Source: Clostridia bacterium (GTDB lineage Bacteria; Bacillota; Clostridia; Lachnospirales; Cellulosilyticaceae). From it: 5,426 nucleotides of DNA. The notes below the pieces were generated by a model. That model did no database searches. It was not told the DNA's origin and worked only from the letters and a program-made list of their open reading frames with translations. The stretch's first letter is position 1. Each line of letters begins with the position of its first letter. A program made the translations under genes and the position numbers. The DNA is taken from assembly GCA_029256345.1 (NCBI GenBank), contig JAQSYC010000234.1, positions 1 to 5,426 of the forward strand. The letters run 5' to 3'. Shown here piece by piece: positions 1 through 5,426 of this stretch.

Positions 1-3
1 TTT

Positions 4-11
4 CTCTCCTT
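4..11 (-). promoter_or_regulatory. Ribosome binding site for a gene beyond the left edge
   Basis: Read on the minus strand, this is AAGGAGAG, a good Shine-Dalgarno sequence, with only three bases left before the window ends. A minus-strand gene therefore probably starts just outside the window, about 115-125 bases downstream of scpB. Its identity cannot be read from here. Confidence 0.5.
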
Positions 12-16
12 CACAA

Positions 17-49
17 TAAATAAGTACTTATGTAACTTGTACTTATCTA
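17..49 (-). repeat. Inverted repeat ahead of the left-edge gene
   Basis: On the minus strand, TAGATAAGTAC (49-39) can pair with GTACTTATTTA (27-17) to give an 11-bp stem with one G-U pair and an 11-base loop. The right arm lies inside a perfect 12-bp palindrome, ATAAGTACTTAT (20-31). GTACTTAT also occurs as a direct repeat at 24-31 and 39-46, 15 bases apart. What follows on the minus strand is not a clear T-run, so a terminator is doubtful. An operator or leader hairpin just upstream of the next ribosome binding site is possible. The rest of 1-114 shows no gene; it contains only a short direct repeat, ATCTTTT, at 70-76 and 81-87. Confidence 0.35.
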
Positions 50-114
50 AAATCATCCCTCACTCCCTTATCTTTTATGCATCTTTTCTAGATTAAGTTA
101 AATAAACAATGGTG

Positions 115-693
115 TTATACCTCTTTGTTTTCTTCATGGTAGCTCATTTCTTCTCTTACTTCTTCTTTAAACTTTTGTAACAGTTCTTCTTTTATCGTAG
201 GCAGCTCTTCTAGATTTTTAAAACCAAAATGTCGCAAGAAATCATGGGTTGTACCAAATAAAATAGGCCTTCCGATTACGTTTAATCTTCCCACCTCTTC
301 AATAAGCTTATATTCGATTAATTTACTTATGGTATGCTCACACCGTACGCCTCTTATATCCTCTATTTGTGTTCTGGTAATAGGTTGTGAATAGGCTATG
401 ATGGCCAATGTTTCAATAAGTGCCTGTGTCAAAATATTCCGCATAGGTTTTTGCCTATACTTTTGTATGTAGGTCATATGTTTTGCAGCGGTGCACATCT
501 GATAGCCATCATCTACTTCTATGATTTCAACCCCACTATTAGTCTCTGCATAAATCTCATTTAATCTATACACGGCCATATGAATCTTGATTTCTTCTTC
601 ATCACATATGTCACATAGTCTGCTGCCCGAAATAATATCTCCTGAATAAAAAAATAACGCCTCTAAAATACTCTCTAATTCTGTTTTATTCAT
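115..693 (-). CDS. scpB: Segregation and condensation protein B (ScpB)
   Basis: ScpB is the kite subunit of the bacterial SMC-ScpAB condensin. It acts in the cytoplasm on the nucleoid as a dimer that grips the middle of the kleisin ScpA, supporting chromosome compaction and segregation. The protein is 192 residues from the ATG at 693, close to the usual ScpB length (about 190-200). Two winged-helix domains are expected. Family signatures are visible: an ILTQALIETLAIIAY segment at about 87-101, SQPITR directly after it, IRGV at about 113-116, and GRPILFGTT at about 141-149 followed by FLRHFGF. The C-terminus is a charged Glu/Lys-rich tail. A TTG at 696 also lies in frame, 8 bases from the AGGAGG at 705-710, while the ATG is 11 bases away, so the start is uncertain by one codon. 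The start overlaps the scpA stop by 8-11 bases, which implies translational coupling. Confidence 0.95.
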   Translation of the reverse strand: MNKTELESILEALFFYSGDIISGSRLCDICDEEEIKIHMAVYRLNEIYAETNSGVEIIEVDDGYQMCTAAKHMTYIQKYRQKPMRNILTQALIETLAIIAYSQPITRTQIEDIRGVRCEHTISKLIEYKLIEEVGRLNVIGRPILFGTTHDFLRHFGFKNLEELPTIKEELLQKFKEEVREEMSYHEENKEV

Positions 694-1447
694 CAATTGC
701 TTGTCCTCCTGTTACTGCAATATCTCCTAAAGGGTCCTGCTGAATAATACATATCTTTTTTTTATGAACCAGTTCAAGCAAAGCCATAAATGTTACAATT
801 AATTCTATTTTTGGCATTTCTCTTGAACAAATTTCAAAAAAAGTAGTTTGAGTTTTAAGCTTAATAAGATTTATAATGTATAAACTTTTTTGCTCAATCG
901 TATAGACATCTCTCTTTAAAATATTATAGTCCATCGGGACCTCTTTTTTTAAGCGGTCGTCCCATTCCTTTTGCTTAAGAAGTTCCTCAAAAGTAATATA
1001 AAGCTTTTTAAGTGTAAGATCTTCTAAGATAGTTTCATAGTCTACAGGTAACTTTGGAACATCTATATTAGCCAACGTATTTCTAAAACAATAAGCATCT
1101 GTACTGGACTGACACTGGCTTAATTGATTAGAAATATATTTAACCTTTTTATACTCCAATAACTTTCTAACAAGTTCTTCTCTAGGATCTTCTTCTACAC
1201 CCTCCTCCGTTTTAAGCGGCTTGGGTAAAAGCATTTTTGATTTAATCCATAGAAGATGAGATGCCATAACAATAAAGTCGCTCAGCTGTTCTAATTCTAT
1301 ATGTTTAGACGCCTCTAAATAAGCCATATATTGGTCTGTGATAGCTGCTATCTCAATGTCGTATATATTCATCTTGTTTTTTTCAATAAGATATAATAGC
1401 AGATCTAAAGGTCCTTCAAATTCTTGTAATTTAAACGTTACAGACAC
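686..1447 (-). CDS. scpA: Segregation and condensation protein A (ScpA, kleisin)
   Basis: ScpA is the kleisin of the SMC-ScpAB complex and bridges the two SMC ATPase heads: its N-terminal helical domain contacts the neck of one SMC and its C-terminal winged helix contacts the cap of the other. The protein has 253 residues, the normal family length. The N-terminal kleisin signature FEGPLDLLLYLI is at residues 10-21, followed by the helix around IYDIEIAAITDQY. SDFIVMASHLLWIKSKMLLP at about 56-75 is also characteristic. The C-terminal winged helix is seen around VTFMALLELVHKKKI (about 218-232). The start is GTG (1445-1447), preceded by AGGAGGAAG at 1453-1461. The last codons contain the Shine-Dalgarno of scpB, so the two genes form a compact operon. 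Composition matches the neighbours, and I see no defect. Confidence 0.96.
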   Translation of the reverse strand: MSVTFKLQEFEGPLDLLLYLIEKNKMNIYDIEIAAITDQYMAYLEASKHIELEQLSDFIVMASHLLWIKSKMLLPKPLKTEEGVEEDPREELVRKLLEYKKVKYISNQLSQCQSSTDAYCFRNTLANIDVPKLPVDYETILEDLTLKKLYITFEELLKQKEWDDRLKKEVPMDYNILKRDVYTIEQKSLYIINLIKLKTQTTFFEICSREMPKIELIVTFMALLELVHKKKICIIQQDPLGDIAVTGGQAIDE

Positions 1448-1484
1448 GTATACTTCCTCCTAGCACCTTTATAAATACCTATTA

Positions 1485-1513
1485 AGTGTATCGCTTGGCG
1501 CCAATTTATGCAA
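1485..1513 (-). promoter_or_regulatory. Predicted sigma-A promoter of scpA-scpB
   Basis: On the minus strand, TTGCAT (1513-1508) and TACACT (1490-1485) are separated by exactly 17 bases, a good match to vegetative -35 and -10 boxes. The inferred transcript would start near 1478, leaving about 30 bases of leader that include the scpA ribosome binding site. The -35 box abuts the T-tract of the dacF terminator, so one operon ends right where the next begins. The spacer contains a perfect palindrome, annotated separately. Confidence 0.65.
1495..1504. promoter_or_regulatory. Perfect palindrome in the scpA promoter spacer
   Basis: TTGGCGCCAA is a perfect 10-bp palindrome and a GC-rich core in otherwise AT-rich intergenic DNA. 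It lies between the predicted -35 and -10 boxes of scpA, where a bound repressor would block RNA polymerase. No matching regulator is recognised. A site this short could also arise by chance. Confidence 0.25.
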
Positions 1514-1561
1514 TAGAAAAATTAAAAGCATAATTAGTCTACTAGCTTCTAATTATGCTTT
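1514..1561 (-). terminator. Rho-independent terminator of dacF
   Basis: A 13-bp perfect stem joins 1525-1537 to 1549-1561, with an 11-base loop. On the minus strand the stem is followed by a T-rich run (TTTTAATTTTTCT). It begins 6 bases after the dacF stop and separates dacF transcription from scpA-scpB. Confidence 0.85.
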
Positions 1562-1566
1562 GGTAT

Positions 1567-2751
1567 TTATTTTGCTACACTGAAATAACGTCTGTACATA
1601 TAAAAAATCATATCGTTCAGTTTAGCTTTGCCTACATCATATGCTGAAACAATGGGTGCCTCACCTACATGCGCGCCATCTAAATAATAGGTGATGGTCC
1701 CGATTTGTTCTCCTTTTTGAATAGGTGCGCTAACAGCATCCTTATACTTAACTTCATAAGTTAATTCAGCGCCTGCTTGATCCTTTGCAACTACAAAAGC
1801 CTTAGTTTGCTCCGTCACACCTTCTACAACCGTTTTATCTCCTTTTTTGACATCTATCCGCCCAACTACTGTCCCCATTGCCGGACCCGTCTTAACTGTA
1901 TAATTGGCAAACCCATAGTCCAGCAGTTGTCCTGCCTCTTGAAATCTTATTTTGCCGTTTTCTGAACCCATAACAACAGCAATTAAACCCATACCATTCC
2001 TTGTTGCTGTCGCACTTACACAATGTTTAGCTTCTGGGGTATAACCTGTCTTAAGTCCTGTTATCCCTTTATACCATTTAATCATTTTGTTGGTGTTAGA
2101 AAGGCCAAATTCTGATTCTCCTCTTCTTGTCTTATGGATAATGGTATCCATCCAAATCGTAAGGACTTTGGACATTTCAGGATATTTCAGCATAAGTTCT
2201 CTTGACATGAGTGAAATATCATAAGCTGTTGAAACATGTCCCTCAGCATGAAGACCACAAGCATTTTTAAAAACCGTATGCTGCATACCGAGTTCTTGGG
2301 CTCGTCTATTCATCATTTCAACAAATTGTTCTTCACTCCCTGCAATATACTCTCCCATTGCCACTGCCGCATCGTTGGCTGATGCAATACAAATGCATTT
2401 GACAAGATCTCTTACTGTCTGTTCTTCACCTGGCTCCATAAAAACTTGTGAGCCACCCATATGTGCAGCATGCTCACTGATTGCCACCTTATCCTCCCAC
2501 GTAATCTTTCCAGAAGCTATAGCGTCATTAATCAGTAAAAGTGTCATAATCTTTGTAATACTGGCTGGGGGAAGCGCCTCGTCTTTATTATGATCCAGTA
2601 ACACCTTACCACTAGATTCCTCTATCAATACATAACTTCTGGCTGTAGCTGCTACTGACTCTGTTTTTTTCGCCTCAGTCGCAGCTAGCGTCTGTGATGT
2701 CACCATTATACTTATTAGCATACTTATTATCAGCGTCTTTTTGTTCCTCAT
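1567..2751 (-). CDS. dacF: D-alanyl-D-alanine carboxypeptidase, DacF/PBP5 type (serine peptidase S11)
   Basis: This penicillin-binding protein removes the terminal D-alanine from peptidoglycan stem pentapeptides at the outer face of the membrane. The 394-residue form starts at the ATG at 2749-2751, preceded by AAGGAGGA at 2757-2764. An in-frame upstream extension of 17 codons exists but runs through this ribosome binding site and would put a basic stretch ahead of the signal peptide. Residues 1-24 form a Sec signal peptide (basic MRNKK, hydrophobic core, TLAA near a likely cleavage site). The three catalytic motifs of the S11 family are complete: S64-I-T-K67, S124-A-N126 and K234-T-G236. A beta-rich PBP5 C-terminal domain spans about 275-365. 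The last 18 residues could form an amphipathic membrane-anchoring helix. The symbol rests on domain layout and the neighbourhood with scpAB and deoB; dacA- or dacB-like assignment is the alternative. The gene has its own terminator and is divergent from pdp. Confidence 0.93.
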   Translation of the reverse strand: MRNKKTLIISMLISIMVTSQTLAATEAKKTESVAATARSYVLIEESSGKVLLDHNKDEALPPASITKIMTLLLINDAIASGKITWEDKVAISEHAAHMGGSQVFMEPGEEQTVRDLVKCICIASANDAAVAMGEYIAGSEEQFVEMMNRRAQELGMQHTVFKNACGLHAEGHVSTAYDISLMSRELMLKYPEMSKVLTIWMDTIIHKTRRGESEFGLSNTNKMIKWYKGITGLKTGYTPEAKHCVSATATRNGMGLIAVVMGSENGKIRFQEAGQLLDYGFANYTVKTGPAMGTVVGRIDVKKGDKTVVEGVTEQTKAFVVAKDQAGAELTYEVKYKDAVSAPIQKGEQIGTITYYLDGAHVGEAPIVSAYDVGKAKLNDMIFYMYRRYFSVAK

Positions 2752-2793
2752 AAGTATCCTCCTTATTTTTATTCTCCTTCTAGTATTTGTCAT

Positions 2794-2808
2794 TTTATAC
2801 AAATTATA
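2794..2808 (-). promoter_or_regulatory. Possible -10 region for dacF
   Basis: On the minus strand, TATAAT (2808-2803) and TATAAA (2799-2794) lie 40-60 bases upstream of the dacF start. Neither has a convincing TTGACA-like box at 16-18 bases upstream. A sporulation-type or other sigma factor could be used instead, but I cannot identify a consensus. Confidence 0.3.
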
Positions 2809-2866
2809 CTTTTGTTACATTTATTTTATTTTTTATGGATTTAATAGACTTTTTAAACACATCACC

Positions 2867-2895
2867 TTGTCACCATTTAAAAATAGCGTTATGAT
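2867..2895 (+). promoter_or_regulatory. Predicted sigma-A promoter of pdp
   Basis: TTGTCA (2867-2872) and TATGAT (2890-2895) are separated by exactly 17 bases, a strong vegetative promoter match. Transcription would begin near 2902, about 10 bases before the ribosome binding site. Surrounding repeats: TCACC occurs twice around the -35 box (2862-2866 and 2870-2874), and TTTTTAAA (2850-2857) is inversely repeated as TTTAAAAA (2876-2883). The promoter looks intact although the gene downstream is broken. Confidence 0.7.
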
Positions 2896-2908
2896 TGACA
2901 TATATCAA
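2895..2908. promoter_or_regulatory. Operator-like inverted repeat over the pdp start site
   Basis: TTGACATATATCAA is an inverted repeat in which six of seven base pairs match. It overlaps the end of the -10 box and the predicted transcription start, which is a typical repressor position. Nucleoside catabolism genes are often controlled by DeoR-type repressors, so an operator is plausible. I cannot match it to a known site. Confidence 0.3.
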
Positions 2909-2925
2909 ATGAAGGAGGTTTTACC

Positions 2926-4061
2926 GTGAGAATTGTTGATTTAATTAATAAAAAAAAGCGTGGAGAAACTTTAAGCAAAGATGAAATATATTATATTGTA
3001 GATGGGTATACCAAAGGCGAAATCCCTGATTATCAAATGTCATCTTTTTTGATGTCAGTTTACTTCAAAGGAATGAATAAAGAAGAAATAGCGCATCTAA
3101 CGATGTCTTATGTTCATTCGGGCGAACAAGTGGATCTTTCAAAAATAGCAGGTATCAAGGTTGATAAACATAGCTCCGGCGGTGTAGGCGATAAGCTTTC
3201 ATTAGCTATCATCGGCATCATCGGAAGTTTAGGTATCCCTATGGCCAAAATGTCTGGCAGAGGCCTTGGCCACACCGGAGGCACCATCGATAAGCTGGAG
3301 TCTATTGAAGGCTTTAGAACTGAACTAACGAGTGAAGCATTCATCAACAATGTTAATCAGTATAAAATGGCTATTGTTGGCCAGTCTCCAAATCTCACTC
3401 CTGCTGACAAAAAAATTTATGCCTTGAGAGATGTTACCGGAACTGTTGATAGCATTCCCCTTATTGCTGCGTCTATTATGAGTAAAAAAATAGCTTCTGG
3501 TGCGGACTGTATTGTCCTGGATGTAAAGGTAGGTTCCGGAGCTTTCATGAAGTCTGTCACGAAACCACACTTGCCCTAACGATAGCCTCTCACATGGCAA
3601 TACTTGGTGAAGTTTTTACTGACTTTGAAACGGCCTACGAGGCACTCCAAAAACTTCTCAACTCCGGGGCAGCTTATGAAAAATTCAAAGAATTTGTCAG
3701 TATACAAGGTGGAAATCCCGATCTTATTGAGCATCCTGAAAAACTGCCTCAAGCCAAATATCATATTGAAGTTAAGGCTACCCATTGTGGATATGTAGGT
3801 GCTGTCAATGCAGAATCTATTGGGATGGCTGCTATGCACCTCGGAGCAGGGCGCATGACTAAAGACGATGTTATCGACTATGCTGCCGGCATCACAATGG
3901 TAAAAAAGGTAGGTCATACAGTATCTCCTGGTGATACACTTTGTATACTACATACCAACAAAGAGGATTTTAACGAAGCAAAGGCCCTAGCTGCAGAAGC
4001 CTTTTCATTTACTGATATCCAACCCGAAAAATTGGTATACATTCATCAAATTATTCAATAA
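2926..4061 (+). pseudogene. pdp: Pyrimidine-nucleoside phosphorylase, broken by an internal deletion and frameshift
   Basis: The intact enzyme cleaves uridine, deoxyuridine or thymidine with phosphate to give the base and (deoxy)ribose-1-phosphate. The GTG start at 2926 follows AAGGAGG (2912-2918). Residues 1-210 align without gaps to my recollection of Bacillus subtilis Pdp (433 residues). They keep the phosphate residues K81, S83, K108, S110 and T120, and the substrate residues R168, S183 and K187. After GAFMKS the frame adds seven unrelated residues (VTKPHLP) and stops at 3577-3579. The rest of the protein resumes in another frame from about 3558 (HETTLALTIASHM) and runs 167 residues to the stop at 4061, again collinear with the family C-terminus. 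Residues corresponding to about 211-265 are absent, a loss of roughly 166 bp. That part carries the potassium-binding residues L243, A246 and E255 of the Bacillus enzymes. No ribosome binding site precedes the ATG at 3594. An assembly error is the main alternative. Confidence 0.88.
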
Positions 4062-4123
4062 CGGCTTTTATCTCACCCTTTTTTATTTTTACACTCATCT
4101 ACTCGCTATAGATTGACAGAATA

Positions 4124-4165
4124 GCAGCCCAGAAAAGTTAAATTTTCTGGGCTGCATTTTAATTT
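4124..4165 (+). terminator. Rho-independent terminator between pdp and deoB
   Basis: GCAGCCCAGAAAA (4124-4136) pairs perfectly with TTTTCTGGGCTGC (4143-4155) around a 6-base loop. The plus strand continues with a T-rich tail (ATTTTAATTT), so it best serves pdp. It also lies 10 bases past the deoB stop on the minus strand, where the tail is weaker (TATTCTGT), so it may work in both directions. Bases 4062-4123 show no other feature. Confidence 0.85.
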
Positions 4166-5344
4166 CTATTTGTCTGATTCGATAACTTCATTAAGAAAAC
4201 TGTTCCCAATAGGCAAATTTGGCATATTAAATAAGTTACAGATGGTCTGTCCTATATCCGCAAAACTCGTCCTTGTTCCTAAGTTGTTATTCTCTTTGAT
4301 ATTATGACCATATACAATGAGTGGTACATATTCTCTGGTATGATCCGTCCCTTTAGTGGTAGGGTCACATCCATGATCTGCTGTGATGATTAAAATATCC
4401 TCTGGTGTCATGGCTTCTAGAATACGTGGTAACTGATTATCAAATTCTTCAAGTCCCCTCCCATAGCTTAAGTAATCATTTCTATGTCCCCACTTCATAT
4501 CAAAATCTACTAGATTCGTAAAAATAATCCCTTCTGTATGTTGTTTCATACACTCTAGTGTTACACTCACACCTTCTAAATTGCTTTTGGTATGAATAGC
4601 CGTGCTTATGCCCTGCTTTGCAAAAATATCTTCTATCTTTCCCACCGCAATAACTGGTATATGATACGCTTCGCAATACGTCAGTAAGTTAGGAGCTGGA
4701 GGCATCACCGCAAAATCTCTTCTATGAGGGGTTCTTTCAAAACTTCCCTCTCCTCCTATAAACGGTCTTGCTATAACCCTTGAGACCTCATGTTCTCCTC
4801 TTAAAATCTCCCTGGCCGTTTCACACATTTCATATAGCTTTTCAAGTGGTATAATCGCTTCATGGGCTGCTATCTGAAACACACTATCTGCTGACGTATA
4901 AACAATAGGATACCCTGTTTGCATATGTTCTTTGCCAAACTCCTCAATAATAGCTGTCCCAGATGCTACACAGTTTCCTATTACACGGGTATTGAACGCC
5001 GTTTCAAAGGCTTCTATAATCTCCTTTGGAAAACCATCCGGATAGGTTGGAAAAGGCACCGCTGTGTGGATACCTACCATCTCCCAATGACCTGTTGTTG
5101 TATCTTTTCCTTTGGACAATTCTGCAAGTCTTGCGAATGAACCTTTAGGGTTTTGACTTTTGGGGAGAACTGCTATCCCCTCAATATTACCTAGTCCAAG
5201 TTCAATTAAGTTCTCTATATCCAATCCTCTAGAGGCTTCATAAACATGCGAAAGTGTATTCACATCATAATCTCCATAATCTCCTGCATCAGGCATTTCA
5301 CCTATACCAACACTGTCTAAAACTATCCATATCACTCTTTTCAT
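4166..5344 (-). CDS. deoB: Phosphopentomutase (DeoB)
   Basis: DeoB is a cytoplasmic enzyme of the alkaline phosphatase superfamily that interconverts (deoxy)ribose-1-phosphate and the 5-phosphate, linking nucleoside breakdown to central metabolism. The protein has 392 residues, the normal length. By comparison with Bacillus cereus DeoB as I recall it, the metal ligands are D10 (in LDSVGIGE), D282 and H287 (in NLVDFDMKWGH), D323 and H324 (in TADHG) and H335 (in TDHTREY). The phosphorylated threonine is T82 (in KDTTTGHWE). All are present. The chosen ATG at 5342-5344 begins MKRVIWIVLDS and follows AGGAAGGTG (5350-5358). An upstream in-frame ATG at 5369-5371 lies only one base from an AGGAG and adds nine residues not expected in the family. 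Its partner enzyme in pyrimidine nucleoside use, pdp, lies next door in convergent orientation but is broken. Nothing in deoB itself looks damaged. Confidence 0.97.
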   Translation of the reverse strand: MKRVIWIVLDSVGIGEMPDAGDYGDYDVNTLSHVYEASRGLDIENLIELGLGNIEGIAVLPKSQNPKGSFARLAELSKGKDTTTGHWEMVGIHTAVPFPTYPDGFPKEIIEAFETAFNTRVIGNCVASGTAIIEEFGKEHMQTGYPIVYTSADSVFQIAAHEAIIPLEKLYEMCETAREILRGEHEVSRVIARPFIGGEGSFERTPHRRDFAVMPPAPNLLTYCEAYHIPVIAVGKIEDIFAKQGISTAIHTKSNLEGVSVTLECMKQHTEGIIFTNLVDFDMKWGHRNDYLSYGRGLEEFDNQLPRILEAMTPEDILIITADHGCDPTTKGTDHTREYVPLIVYGHNIKENNNLGTRTSFADIGQTICNLFNMPNLPIGNSFLNEVIESDK

Positions 5345-5377
5345 TTTTTCACCTTCCTCATTTAGCTGCATACTCCT

Positions 5378-5383
5378 ATTATA
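5378..5383 (-). promoter_or_regulatory. Possible -10 box of deoB
   Basis: On the minus strand this is a perfect TATAAT, about 34 bases upstream of the deoB start, between the upstream terminator and the deoB ribosome binding site. No convincing -35 box is seen at 16-18 bases: the region there is the T-tract and arm of the terminator hairpin. The position nevertheless suggests that deoB has its own promoter. Confidence 0.45.
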
Positions 5384-5395
5384 TAATAAGTATAC

Positions 5396-5422
5396 AAAAA
5401 ATCCAGAGTTTTTATACTCTGG
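5396..5422 (-). terminator. Rho-independent terminator of a gene beyond the right edge
   Basis: On the minus strand, CCAGAGT (5422-5416) pairs with ACTCTGG (5409-5403) around a 6-base loop. The stem is followed by A and then six T (5401-5396). It would end transcription of a minus-strand gene entering from the right. Alternatively it could act as an attenuator if deoB is transcribed from further upstream. Confidence 0.7.
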
Positions 5423-5426
5423 TATT

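Noticed and set aside
64..108. GCATA-containing stretch as a sporulation sigma-F/G promoter for the left-edge gene
   Set aside because: The -35-like GCATA is present on the minus strand, but the matching -10 element is poor at any sensible spacing.
2752..2802. Longer N-terminus for the carboxypeptidase (start at 2802)
   Set aside because: The extension would translate through the strong AAGGAGGA site and put a very basic stretch ahead of a normal signal peptide. The ATG at 2751 explains everything better.
2895..2900. Perfect TTGACA as a -35 box for pdp
   Set aside because: A -10 box at the right distance would fall in the ribosome binding site, with transcription starting around the start codon, and no such box is present. 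TTGTCA/TATGAT upstream fits much better.
3549..3600. Programmed ribosomal frameshift joining the two pdp parts
   Set aside because: A frameshift alone would keep all the residues, but about 55 residues of the family are missing from both frames. No slippery heptamer with a downstream structure is evident at the junction.
3594..4061. The downstream pdp part as an independent gene starting at the ATG at 3594
   Set aside because: There is no Shine-Dalgarno before this ATG, and the homologous reading frame continues upstream of it to about 3558. It is the remnant of the same gene.
1777..5140. Several short open frames (60-115 codons) on the strand opposite real genes
   Set aside because: They lie antisense to or out of frame with strongly supported coding sequences, lack ribosome binding sites, and resemble no known family.
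5345..5371. Longer N-terminus for DeoB (start at 5371)
   Set aside because: The AGGAG before that ATG is only one base away, the extra residues are not expected in the family, and the ATG at 5344 has a proper ribosome binding site.

Overview
The window looks like an ordinary chromosomal housekeeping stretch from a low-GC Gram-positive bacterium of the Clostridia. A lineage near Lachnospirales is my inference. The evidence is the AT-rich DNA, strong AGGAGG-type ribosome binding sites, GTG/ATG starts, and the combination deoB / pyrimidine-nucleoside phosphorylase / dacF-type carboxypeptidase / scpA / scpB, which I recall as a common clostridial neighbourhood. I saw no mobile element, CRISPR array, tRNA or rRNA.

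Layout from left to right. Bases 1-114 are intergenic, with a ribosome binding site at the extreme left that probably serves a minus-strand gene starting just outside the window. scpB and scpA lie on the minus strand, overlap by a few bases, and form a two-gene operon with a good promoter at 1485-1513. A DacF-like D-Ala-D-Ala carboxypeptidase follows on the minus strand (1567-2751) with its own terminator (1514-1561). A divergent intergenic region (2752-2925) carries a well-formed plus-strand promoter. A pyrimidine-nucleoside phosphorylase gene (pdp) follows on the plus strand (2926-4061). It is broken: about 166 bp is missing internally, which also shifts the frame. A hairpin terminator (4124-4165) separates it from the convergent phosphopentomutase gene deoB (4166-5344, minus). 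The right edge holds a terminator for a further minus-strand gene beyond the window.

How the genes relate. ScpA and ScpB are the kleisin and kite subunits of the SMC condensin complex (chromosome compaction and segregation). DacF trims peptidoglycan stem peptides outside the membrane. Pdp and DeoB would be consecutive steps of nucleoside salvage: Pdp releases (deoxy)ribose-1-phosphate from pyrimidine nucleosides and DeoB isomerises it to the 5-phosphate. With pdp broken, DeoB would depend on other phosphorylases, such as a purine nucleoside phosphorylase or an intact pdp copy elsewhere.

The most notable observation is the pdp lesion, combined with intact expression signals and an orientation opposite to its neighbours. 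I did not find evidence of a previously undescribed system here.
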